Numbered from the stretch's first letter, positions 1 to 7,272 are shown. The stretch is DNA of 11,435 bases from CAZVCJ01 sp964625745 (GCA_964625745.1 CAZVCJ010000131.1:1-11435), one strand, 5' to 3'. A program made the numbers and translations. The notes: generated by a model from the letters alone, not told the origin.

Positions 1-727
1 CCTGACCTGTAAGAATATCACGCAAAAGCAGCTCCGCATAGTTGTCTTGCTCGCAGAAGTAAATATGAAGTCGGTTGAAGCCTGGGATTGAGGGGATACC
101 AGCCTGTTCCCTCAGCGTCCAAAACGGTGTCTGAGAGATGATGTAGGAGTGAAGGGCGATGTCATCGCGGCCTGCTTGATCGTTTAGTCTCCGTTCATGA
201 TCTTTGATGCCCTTGTAGAACTGGACTTTAGAGTTGAATTCGAGATTCCCCCCCTGGATCAGGCCGTGTGGATCAATGAACACGATGTCTTGCCGGTCAG
301 GCCCCTTTAACCACAGGATGAAATCAGGGAAGAATCGCTCATCGTTGATCAGAAACCCGACGCCCCGGCCACGGGCCTGGTTGCGCAGGAGGAATAACTC
401 ACGGTTATGCGCTTCCAGAAGAGCCTGGCCTTCATCTGCCTCGAAATATGCACGTAGGCTCTTCACGAAATGGCGCTCGCCAACATTGAGCCCAGGAGGG
501 GAGTATTTGACCACTTGTGCAGCACTCATGTCTTCCAGGAGCAGTGGAAGATAGAGATGGCGGTCGAAGTGAACTCTGTCAGGCAAGCCATCATCTCCCG
601 CATAAAGAGCCGGATCATCGCGCATCTCACGGAGTGTTTGGAGAAACTCTGTGGCCGAACGCTTCACCTGGGCTTCGTAGGCCCCGATGAGGTTTTCGTC
701 ATTCTCGTCCAGTGTTTGGTAAATCAA
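1..727 (-). CDS. res: Type III restriction enzyme Res, C-terminal nuclease part (after in-frame stop; runs off window)
   Basis: This frame is open for 242 codons to the left edge and is in the same frame as the helicase gene at 728-3172, separated from it only by a TAG at 728-730. It encodes the nuclease part of a Type III restriction subunit. Counting from TTG at 727-725, a GExxFV stretch lies near residue 84. An FFPDF motif follows near 132-136 and IDPHG near 151-155, which reads as a PD-(D/E)XK core with D135 and D152 and His in place of the usual Lys. The likely role is DNA cleavage together with the helicase and Mod. The TTG directly after the stop has GGGAG nine bases upstream, so re-initiation is possible; the first ATG is at 625-623. 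Composition is more AT-rich than the helicase part (24 G+C of 60 at 181-240). The 3' end lies outside the window. Assignment of the nuclease domain is fairly sure; whether it is translated is not. Confidence 0.7.
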   Translation of the reverse strand, partial: MIYQTLDENDENLIGAYEAQVKRSATEFLQTLREMRDDPALYAGDDGLPDRVHFDRHLYLPLLLEDMSAAQVVKYSPPGLNVGERHFVKSLRAYFEADEGQALLEAHNRELFLLRNQARGRGVGFLINDERFFPDFILWLKGPDRQDIVFIDPHGLIQGGNLEFNSKVQFYKGIKDHERRLNDQAGRDDIALHSYIISQTPFWTLREQAGIPSIPGFNRLHIYFCEQDNYAELLLRDILTGQ

Positions 728-3172
728 CTAATCCCGCTCCCACAGGCGATGGGCACGGGTGTAGTACTGCTCGACGTACTTGCGTAAGATCATCAGCGCG
801 ATCTCTTCCAGCCTGTCCACATCCGCAAACGAGCGAACTTCCAGCATGGCTGGCGGGCACTGTAACTGGTAGTGGATCTCCTCCAGGACGTGGCACAGCA
901 CACGTCGATCCAACGCCAGGTTGCGGTAGCCGCGCGCGGTGGAGAAGCGCCAGACCTCTTGGTAGAGCCGATTCCAATCGAACAACTCCAGTACGTCTGC
1001 TGACAGTGCTTGTGCATCTTGCGGCAAGTGGAATTCCGGTTTCTCCCGCAAGAGGCCCTCAGATACCAACACTTGCGCTCGTGGCGTCAGGTCTATTATT
1101 GGACAGCAAGCCTCGTCCAATCGCAGCGGTAAACGCACCGCGTCCTCGAACGCCATTTCGATCTTCGGTCGAATGACCAGCAGCCCCTTCCCCTCGAACT
1201 CCGGGCCAGGTTTTGTCTTAATGATGACTGTCTCCCGCTCCTCGGTGTCTATACCCTCTTCGGCCAGGTAATCACGGAACTGGGCCATGTACTTGGCCCG
1301 CACGCCGAAGATGTTGAGAGTCTCCAATCTGGGAAGGTTGTCGGGATGATCACCATCCAGAGCCTCGGAACGCTTGAGGGAGCGGCCTTTACCCAGCAGG
1401 CGCACGCCGCGCCCGAAAAGCTGAATGATCTGCGGCCCTTCGCCGCGCCCGATGTTCATCAGGCCCATGGTCGAGACGCGCCAGGAATCCCAGCCCTCGA
1501 TAAACTTCTTAGCGCCAACCAAAACGTTGATGGGCGAATCCTGTCGGTTGATGGCCTGGAAGAGCGAACCGCTGAATTGTTCCTCTTCGATTGCGATTTG
1601 GGGGGTCTTTTCCTCGGCCAGCCGTAGGAAGTTGGCGTCGTCGCCGATGTTGATCAGCCCAAAGAGACGGTCGGCAACACCGGCACGCAGCCCGACCTCG
1701 CCCTCGGCCGACTTGAGGTTGACCAGATGCAGGCCCGCCGATGTGGTCGCGTGGAAGATGTGCCGCAGCATGTCGGCATAGATCGTCGCCCCGCCCAGAT
1801 GGTCTTGGCGGAGCGTGCGAAAGGCGTTGGCGAAGAGGTCACTGCCGTCCTCGCGTTCCAGGCCAGCTTTCCCGCTAAGAATATCGTCAATGGCCGCTGG
1901 CACCCAATGGCCTTCGTTTCGCAGCACCCGATGCAGGAAAAGCACCAATTCCTGCACGTCGGATAGGCTGCGCTTGTCAGTTTCTCCCAAACCTGACCAG
2001 GTTTTGCCGGCTGTCACAGTGTGGCCGATGAAGACCAACAGCGGTGGCTCGACGTTGTACTCATCGTAGAAGATCCGCTTGTTCGCCGCGTAGCAGCGCG
2101 CCTGCTCGTAGAAGGTGAGCAAATTGGCTAGCAGGTAGCGATTGGCCAGGTCTGGATCGAGGTCATGCTCCAGGTTGAGGATGCGGTAATCCTTGCCATA
2201 GCCGTCCTCGTAGAAGCGTGGGTAGGAGTAGTCGAAGAGGATGGCTTTGCCGTATTCCTCTTCGATGTCAGCGCCCGCGCCGCCAACGCCCTGGCCGAAA
2301 GTGGCGCTGTATTCGAAGGTGAAGCCGGTTTCAGCCAGCGCGGCCCGCCGGTTCCGCCAGGCCTGGGCCTCGCTGCCCGCGCCCTTGTGCCCCTCGTCCA
2401 CGAAGACCAGGTTGCGCCCCTCAAGGTGGGAAACCTTGACACTCTTGCCACCTCCGGTCTTCTCCTCGGTCAGCTTGTGGATCTCGATGACCTTGACCGT
2501 TCGGGGATCGTCGCTGAAGAGGTCATTTGTGGTAGCGTCGAAGCGCCGGCAGGGGACGCCGCTCTTCTCCATCTCGGCCAGGTGCTGCTCCGACATGCCC
2601 TCGCTGGTGGTGACCAGCAGGATGTTCTCCGGCGTGTCCGGTTGGTAGTCCAGGTACTGGTAGTAGTTGAGGTGCATCAGCAGCGTCTTGCCGCTGCCGG
2701 TGGCCATCCAGAAAGCCAGTTTGTTGAGATCATCGGATGTGAAGTCGGGGAAAGTGACACGGCCGCCGCGCACCTTGTTTTGTTCGACCACGAAGGCGTT
2801 GAGGTCAGTGAGGAAGGCGTCCGGATCATGGGTCAGGCGGTCCAGGTAATGCTCCGTCATCAACGCGGCCAGAACCTGGAAGTATTTCAGCGTGATCGGC
2901 TTGGCGCGGCGGCGGTTGAGCGCGTCGGTGTGACACTTAACGTTGGCGTCGTAACGTAGCAGATCGGCTGACTTGATGCCGCGCACGCGGGTCCTGAGCA
3001 TGCCGTAAACGTAGCTACGGCCCTCGGCGTCGTAGCCCTCTTGATCCTTGAGGAGGTCGTAGAATCGGCGCACGGACTGCGGGTCGTGGACATCTTCGAC
3101 GCCGAAGACGTGGCGAAAGTAGGCCACCAGGGCCAGACGACGCTGGAAGAGGTCCAAGGTATTACGGGCCAT
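728..3172 (-). CDS. res: Type III restriction enzyme Res, helicase part (ends at premature amber codon)
   Basis: This is the ATP-dependent translocase part of a Type III restriction enzyme, a superfamily 2 helicase that moves on or switches along DNA after Mod recognises its site. Visible motifs are Walker A ATGSGKT at residues 157-163, DEGH at 259-262, SAT at 289-291, GWDSWR near 560 (motif V) and QLFGRGVR near 584-591 (motif VI). The ATG start is supported by AAGGAG at 3178-3183, a few bases upstream. The product is 814 aa, whereas intact proteins of this kind carry a further C-terminal nuclease. Here that part follows in the same frame after TAG at 728-730. The text across the stop (LWERD, stop, LIYQTLDENDENL) reads as one continuous protein, so a nonsense point mutation is the simplest explanation. 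The gene lies downstream of mod but is separated from it by about 950 bp of transposase gene and repeats. Family assignment is firm; activity is doubtful. Confidence 0.9.
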   Translation of the reverse strand: MARNTLDLFQRRLALVAYFRHVFGVEDVHDPQSVRRFYDLLKDQEGYDAEGRSYVYGMLRTRVRGIKSADLLRYDANVKCHTDALNRRRAKPITLKYFQVLAALMTEHYLDRLTHDPDAFLTDLNAFVVEQNKVRGGRVTFPDFTSDDLNKLAFWMATGSGKTLLMHLNYYQYLDYQPDTPENILLVTTSEGMSEQHLAEMEKSGVPCRRFDATTNDLFSDDPRTVKVIEIHKLTEEKTGGGKSVKVSHLEGRNLVFVDEGHKGAGSEAQAWRNRRAALAETGFTFEYSATFGQGVGGAGADIEEEYGKAILFDYSYPRFYEDGYGKDYRILNLEHDLDPDLANRYLLANLLTFYEQARCYAANKRIFYDEYNVEPPLLVFIGHTVTAGKTWSGLGETDKRSLSDVQELVLFLHRVLRNEGHWVPAAIDDILSGKAGLEREDGSDLFANAFRTLRQDHLGGATIYADMLRHIFHATTSAGLHLVNLKSAEGEVGLRAGVADRLFGLINIGDDANFLRLAEEKTPQIAIEEEQFSGSLFQAINRQDSPINVLVGAKKFIEGWDSWRVSTMGLMNIGRGEGPQIIQLFGRGVRLLGKGRSLKRSEALDGDHPDNLPRLETLNIFGVRAKYMAQFRDYLAEEGIDTEERETVIIKTKPGPEFEGKGLLVIRPKIEMAFEDAVRLPLRLDEACCPIIDLTPRAQVLVSEGLLREKPEFHLPQDAQALSADVLELFDWNRLYQEVWRFSTARGYRNLALDRRVLCHVLEEIHYQLQCPPAMLEVRSFADVDRLEEIALMILRKYVEQYYTRAHRLWERD

Positions 3173-3177
3173 AAGGT

Positions 3178-3183
3178 CTCCTT
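3178..3183 (-). promoter_or_regulatory. Ribosome binding site of res
   Basis: AAGGAG lies five bases upstream of the res ATG and fixes the start. A 14-base palindrome (GCTGGTGCACCAGC, 3188-3201) lies immediately upstream of it in the mRNA, so a hairpin abuts the Shine-Dalgarno sequence. Confidence 0.7.
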
Positions 3184-3258
3184 AAGAGCTGGTGCACCAG
3201 CCTGAAAGAGCTGGTGCTGGATTGATCAGAGTCCAGCACCGCCTGTTCACGGCGGTGC
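3184..3258 (+). repeat. Two-hairpin palindromic repeat downstream of the transposase (short-spacer type)
   Basis: Hairpin 1 is GCACCAGC / GCTGGTGC at 3194-3201 and 3210-3217 with an 8-base loop. Hairpin 2 is GCACCGCC / GGCGGTGC at 3236-3243 and 3251-3258 with loop TGTTCAC. An 18-base spacer separates them. The 12-mer AAGAGCTGGTGC occurs twice (3184-3195 and 3206-3217), creating the additional palindrome at 3188-3201. The element has the same orientation as the array at 3721-4122. Confidence 0.9.
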
Positions 3259-3743
3259 GGTGCGGTGTGCACGGCGGTGCGTCAGGCTGGTATCTTATCT
3301 GGGTGATGCTTGTACTGCTCTCGCACGTACCGCTTCGCCGGTTCCAGGTTGCGCTCGCTGACCGTGTCGATGCGATAACCTCGCGTCCAGCGCAAAACGT
3401 TCTGGAAATCGTGATGATTATTCGCTTCGTGGGCAGCAGTGCCCTTGAGGTAGTTGATAACCTCTGGGATGTAGTGGGTGGGGCGTAGACTCAATATCAA
3501 ATGGAGGTGATCACACACGATCCCCTGCTCCAACAGATGGATCTCCAGATCAGCACATTTGGTGGGAAAGAACTGGGCCAGAAACGTCGCAATTTCCCGA
3601 TTGATCAAAGGCTCTCGTTTATAAGTGACGAAGACGAGGTGGTAGTACAAAGCATAACTGCTGTGATTAGGTTTATGTTTCTCTCCAAGATCCCAGGCCA
3701 TAATATATCCTTTCGTTTGCGCACCAGCCTGAAGAGCTGGTGC
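3188..3743 (-). mobile_element. IS200/IS605-like element, transposase only
   Basis: A single Y1 transposase gene is bracketed by hairpins of the same family: the upstream side of tnpA carries GCACCAGC/GCTGGTGC at 3721-3743, and the downstream side carries the pair at 3194-3258. IS200/IS605 elements characteristically end in subterminal hairpins rather than terminal inverted repeats, and they make no target duplication. No tnpB is present. The exact ends cannot be fixed from one copy because the flanks are themselves repeats. Confidence 0.45.
3282..3701 (-). CDS. tnpA: IS200/IS605-family transposase (TnpA, Y1 HUH)
   Basis: This is a single-strand DNA transposase of the Y1 HUH class (139 aa, typical length). 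The HUH motif is HLH at residues 65-67 (DHLHLIL). The catalytic tyrosine is Y125 in the C-terminal RYVREQ helix, the usual position. The N-terminal YALYYHLVFVTYKRE stretch matches the first strand of the family. The frame is open further upstream to 3770, but that extension is read from repeat sequence. The ATG at 3701-3699 with AAAGGA just upstream is the better start. Repeats flank the gene on both sides, and it splits the mod-res operon. The stop lies close to hairpins of the downstream repeat, which may end its transcript. It could be an active insertion sequence or a transposase retained for mobilising the palindromic repeats; the sequence alone does not decide. Family assignment is firm. 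Confidence 0.9.
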   Translation of the reverse strand: MAWDLGEKHKPNHSSYALYYHLVFVTYKREPLINREIATFLAQFFPTKCADLEIHLLEQGIVCDHLHLILSLRPTHYIPEVINYLKGTAAHEANNHHDFQNVLRWTRGYRIDTVSERNLEPAKRYVREQYKHHPDKIPA

Positions 3744-4122
3744 TAGGCCGACCAGCCCCCAACTCCGCAAGTTCCCATCATCGCCTGTTCACGGCGGTGT
3801 GTGTGCGCACCAGCCTGAAGAACTGGTGCTAGGCCGACCAGCCCCCAACTCCGCAAGTTCCCATCACCGCCTGTTTTGCGCACCAGCCTGAAGAGCTGGT
3901 GCTAGACCGACCAGTCCCCAACTCCGCAAGTTCCCATCATCGCCTGTTGCGGTGTGTGCGCACCAGCCTGAAGAGCTGGTGCTAGGCCGACCAGTCCCCA
4001 ACTCCGCAAGTTCCCATCACCGCCTGTTCACGGCGGTGTTTGCGCACCAGCCTGAAGAGCTGGTGCTAGACCGACCAGTCCCCAACTCCGCAAGTTCCCA
4101 TCACCGCCTGTTCGCGGCGGCG
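3721..4122 (+). repeat. Tandem array of five two-hairpin palindromic repeats between mod and tnpA
   Basis: Five units start at 3721, 3807, 3880, 3960 and 4044 (periods 86, 73, 80 and 84). Each opens with GCACCAGC-N7-GCTGGTGC, except that unit 2 has one changed arm base (AACTGGTGC). A spacer of about 37 bases follows, whose core CCCCAACTCCGCAAGTTCCC is the same in all five. Each then ends in the CACCGCC-TGTTCAC-GGCGGTG hairpin or a shortened form: units 2 and 3 have lost some or all of the right arm. The array begins four bases after the mod stop codon. In a mod-res transcript it would form a run of stem-loops. There are no unique spacers, so it is not a CRISPR. Confidence 0.92.
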
Positions 4123-4125
4123 CGC

Positions 4126-7100
4126 TCAGCTCATCCTACCCCGGAAGGTGATCTCCAGCGGTTCAGCTTTGTCAATGAAACTGGGGCCGTTGACGTAGAC
4201 GCGATCCACCAACTCGGTGAGCAGTGCTTCGCCCGCCCAATCAGCCTCTTGCTCCAGGTTAAGTCCCCTGGTGTCGCGCCAGATGACGATGACCTTCTCG
4301 ATGCCACGCTCGGTGCACACCTGGCCTCGGCTGACGACGTAAGGGCGGTTTTGGTGTTCGTGTCGCTCCAGCCGTTGCACGTGCAGGCCGATCAGGTAAT
4401 GGAAGGTCTCCACCAGGTCCACGGTAGTATCTTCGGGGCTTTCGTGGCCGCGCTGAATCTTGAGCGTGTAGTCGAAGGGCGTCTCAAATGCCTCCTGGGT
4501 GAGCAGCGTGGGACTCTCGCGGGTCTCGAAGTCGAGCATGTAGTGGAGTTGGTAGTCGTCGAACTCATCGTAGAGCAGGCGGCGCTGTGTGCCTTCCGGC
4601 TGGCGGACGCGGATATTGTTGAGCGCGTCCTCGTAGGACTCAATGCGCTGATACTTGAACATGTGGCTCTGGCCGTCCCGGTCCTGCGGCACGCCGTCCT
4701 TCCAGTTGGCGGAGAAGGCGACCTTCTGAATGCGGGGCTTTATCACCGTGTCGAAGTAGTCGCCTACCTCGACCAAGATATACTTGCGATTCCCGTCGTC
4801 CTCACGGTTGAGATTCATCACGGCGTGGGCAGTGGTACCGGAGCCAGCGAAGTAGTCAAGAATAATGTCGCCCGGTGATTGAGATGCTGCTCCGATAAGC
4901 TCCCCGTAAAGAGATACTGGGTGACAGTAGGGAAAATCTAATTCTAGTGGAGACACATCGGCCTTACCTTTCCGACCATCCTGAATCAAAGATGGGATTT
5001 GTCTCCTTGATTCTTTTGTTAATAATCGTTTTTGACGTGGCTGGATGCTCTCATCCAGCCCAAAGATGATTTCACCTCGATCAACCATAGCTTGAAGTGT
5101 TTCAGGGGTGCGTGAGAAGCCATTTGGAGGAACCGGACAAGGCTTTTTTGTGACAGGGTGTATAAGAGGCTTGTGAAACTTTGGATTTGTCCGTGGCTCT
5201 GGGGCCCTCAAACTAACACTTTGATAAACGCGGCCTTGCTCATCCAGAAAACGGTAGGCTTTCTCTCCTCCACTAAGTTCTGATTTACTATTGACCCAAG
5301 CAGCATACTCCTTCTGTGCATCTTCTGAAACATAGCCATGTTTCTTAACAATTGCAGCGACTGCTCTAAGCATTGAAAGTATATTCTTGTTTCGGAGGTA
5401 GATTGGTATTTCTAGCCAGGATCTCCAGATAACGTATTCATGTTGTGTTGCTATTCCCCTGCCTGCATTCATCGGATTCCTTTTGTCCCATACGATAGTT
5501 CCTGCATTCGGAACTGGAAAACGCTCAAATAGCAATTGCAAATGTTCGTATTCGTTTTCATCAATGTGACACAGGTATGATCCATCCGGTGACATCATAT
5601 CAATACCAGCCTCAATTCGGTCCTCCATCATCGCCAGCCAGCTTGAATGCTGATAGGTGTTTTTGTAGAGGAATCCACTGGTCTGTGTATTATACGGTGG
5701 GTCGATGTGAATGCACTTCACCTGTCCCCGATACTTCGCCATCAGCAGATTAAGCGCCTGGAAGTTCTCACCGTGGATCAGCAACCCGCCAGTGGCTCCA
5801 TCCAGGTCATCGAAAGTCGCCAGCAGCCGGGCCTTGAAGTCGGCATCGAAGAAGGCTGTGTCCAGCATCAGGTAGGGATGGTGCCGCAGGAAGGCTTTGT
5901 CGAACTCGCCCTGCCAAAAAAGGTCCTCGTCCCAGGCATCCATACGGTAAAGCTGCCGCCACTCGTCCAACTGGGCCTCGTTAGCCAGTATCTCCGGATA
6001 GAACCCCTCCGGCACGCGGTCCAGCGTGATGCAGTAGTTGGTCTGCACCACGAACTTTTTCTTCTCGAACAGCTGCTTCTGGAAGTCCTCGATCTGGGCC
6101 AGGAAGGCGATGATCTTGTGTGCGATCTGGTGCACAACCCGCATGCGGATGAGCACGTACTGCAGCGCCTCGCCAGATTGGTCTTCGATCACGTCGTCCA
6201 CGCGCAGTACCTCATTCTTTAGAAAGAAGTCGAGCTCACGGCGCAGGAAGCTGCCCAGGTTTTTGTGCACGAAGTAGTCCATCGTGTTGCTGGCGGTGTA
6301 GCGGTTGAGGTGCTGGCCTAGCAAGCACCGGCCTGAAGAGCCGGTGCTGGACCGACTGTTTCCCAGCGCCGCCTGTTCACGGCGGCGCGGCACGGCGGCG
6401 AGGTGGGCCTTCAGGTCCGGGGCATCAAGACCGTTCAGAATCTCAGATTCCAACGCCACGCACAATACGGAGCGATCCAGCGTCTTGCGGCGGTCACTCT
6501 TGGTCTGCTGGGCGTTGTAGATGCCCAGCAAATGCGCCTCTTCCTCCTCGGTGATGGGTCGGTACTCGAAAAAGATGGTCAGCGTCTGGGTCTCGGGGTT
6601 GTAGGCTAACGGCTCCTCGTCGCGGAGCACAAAGTGGCGCGTATCGCCCTTGACGTTATCTTGGGGGACGTCAGCGCGCTGCAACCGGAACCAGACGGTG
6701 TACGCGCCAGCGGCGAATCGGTAGTCGGTGAATCGCTCGCTGGTCTTGACGTAGTACTGATCGCGGTTGGCCCAATGGAGCAGCACCTCCTCGCCGTTGT
6801 AGGGCACGCAAAACTTGGCATCCCGCGAGGAGATGCGGCGCTCGGTGAGAAAGTCGCCGTTGTCGTAGTAGCGGGAAAAGAATCGCCAGAGGTCGTTGAA
6901 AATACGCGCTTCGGTCTCCTCGGCGACTTCGAGTTGCTTCAGTGCCCGCCAGGCCCCCATATACTCCTTGGCATCAGGTAGTTCGTCGAATGGTGGAACG
7001 ACTTGCCCCTTTTCATCGAAGGCTTGTGGGACCAACTTGGCGCGCTTAACCGCGAGGAGCTTTTCCAGCTTCCCGCGTTCGGCTGTCTGGAACTCGGCCA

Positions 7101-7272
7101 ACCCCTCCTCCACCGCGTCGAGCAAGTCATGCTCAATAAACCGCTCGATATCCTCGCGCTTCTGGTTCATAATCTGATAGATGCCAAAGTCCAGATCTGC
7201 GGAGTCAAACTGGAAGAGTTGACGTAGACAGGCTTGTAGCTTCTTGCGATTTTGAATTCTCTTATCTTCCAT
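4126..7272 (-). CDS. mod: Type III restriction-modification methyltransferase (Mod)
   Basis: Mod recognises the target site and methylates it, probably making N6-methyladenine, and it carries specificity for the restriction complex with Res. The product is 1048 aa from ATG 7272-7270, chosen because GGGGGAG lies six bases upstream; the in-frame ATG at 7287 has no such site. The beta-class order is visible: DPPYNT (motif IV) at residues 524-529, then a long central region, then FAGSGTT (motif I, SAM binding) at 808-814. The central region, presumably the target-recognition domain, is clearly AT-richer than the flanks (4861-5640; 21 G+C of 60 at 4981-5040 against 33 of 60 at 6061-6120). Residues about 296-317 are encoded by a palindromic repeat at 6325-6388 that keeps the frame. 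The gene stands alone behind its own promoter at 7381-7409; its partner res lies about 950 bp downstream. Family assignment is firm; the target sequence cannot be told. Confidence 0.93.
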   Translation of the reverse strand: MEDKRIQNRKKLQACLRQLFQFDSADLDFGIYQIMNQKREDIERFIEHDLLDAVEEGLAEFQTAERGKLEKLLAVKRAKLVPQAFDEKGQVVPPFDELPDAKEYMGAWRALKQLEVAEETEARIFNDLWRFFSRYYDNGDFLTERRISSRDAKFCVPYNGEEVLLHWANRDQYYVKTSERFTDYRFAAGAYTVWFRLQRADVPQDNVKGDTRHFVLRDEEPLAYNPETQTLTIFFEYRPITEEEEAHLLGIYNAQQTKSDRRKTLDRSVLCVALESEILNGLDAPDLKAHLAAVPRRREQAALGNSRSSTGSSGRCLLGQHLNRYTASNTMDYFVHKNLGSFLRRELDFFLKNEVLRVDDVIEDQSGEALQYVLIRMRVVHQIAHKIIAFLAQIEDFQKQLFEKKKFVVQTNYCITLDRVPEGFYPEILANEAQLDEWRQLYRMDAWDEDLFWQGEFDKAFLRHHPYLMLDTAFFDADFKARLLATFDDLDGATGGLLIHGENFQALNLLMAKYRGQVKCIHIDPPYNTQTSGFLYKNTYQHSSWLAMMEDRIEAGIDMMSPDGSYLCHIDENEYEHLQLLFERFPVPNAGTIVWDKRNPMNAGRGIATQHEYVIWRSWLEIPIYLRNKNILSMLRAVAAIVKKHGYVSEDAQKEYAAWVNSKSELSGGEKAYRFLDEQGRVYQSVSLRAPEPRTNPKFHKPLIHPVTKKPCPVPPNGFSRTPETLQAMVDRGEIIFGLDESIQPRQKRLLTKESRRQIPSLIQDGRKGKADVSPLELDFPYCHPVSLYGELIGAASQSPGDIILDYFAGSGTTAHAVMNLNREDDGNRKYILVEVGDYFDTVIKPRIQKVAFSANWKDGVPQDRDGQSHMFKYQRIESYEDALNNIRVRQPEGTQRRLLYDEFDDYQLHYMLDFETRESPTLLTQEAFETPFDYTLKIQRGHESPEDTTVDLVETFHYLIGLHVQRLERHEHQNRPYVVSRGQVCTERGIEKVIVIWRDTRGLNLEQEADWAGEALLTELVDRVYVNGPSFIDKAEPLEITFRGRMS
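6325..6388 (+). repeat. Two-hairpin palindromic repeat inside the mod coding sequence
   Basis: Hairpin 1 is GCACCGGC / GCCGGTGC (6325-6332 and 6340-6347, loop CTGAAGA). Hairpin 2 is GCGCCGCC / GGCGGCGC (6366-6373 and 6381-6388, loop TGTTCAC). The spacer is 18 bases. Loops match the array at 3721-4122, and each stem differs from the array stems at one base pair with both arms changed. Mod is read through it without a stop, giving a Ser/Arg/Gly-rich stretch at residues about 296-317. Confidence 0.9.

Noticed and set aside
2165..2959. 264-aa plus-strand ORF
   Set aside because: It is antisense to the helicase motifs of res, with composition typical of a shadow of a GC-rich gene.
3702..3770. Upstream extension of the transposase to an ATG at 3770
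   Set aside because: The added residues are translated repeat sequence, and the ATG at 3701 has a good ribosome binding site and gives the family's usual length.
3721..4122. CRISPR array
   Set aside because: Periods vary (73-86), the segments between hairpins are the same in each unit rather than unique, and no cas gene is nearby.
3952..4878. 308-aa plus-strand ORF
   Set aside because: It begins in the tandem repeats (its first 50 residues are a repeated peptide) and then runs antisense to mod, which has clear motifs.
5647..6222. 191-aa plus-strand ORF
   Set aside because: It is antisense to conserved mod sequence and has no start signal or recognisable motif.
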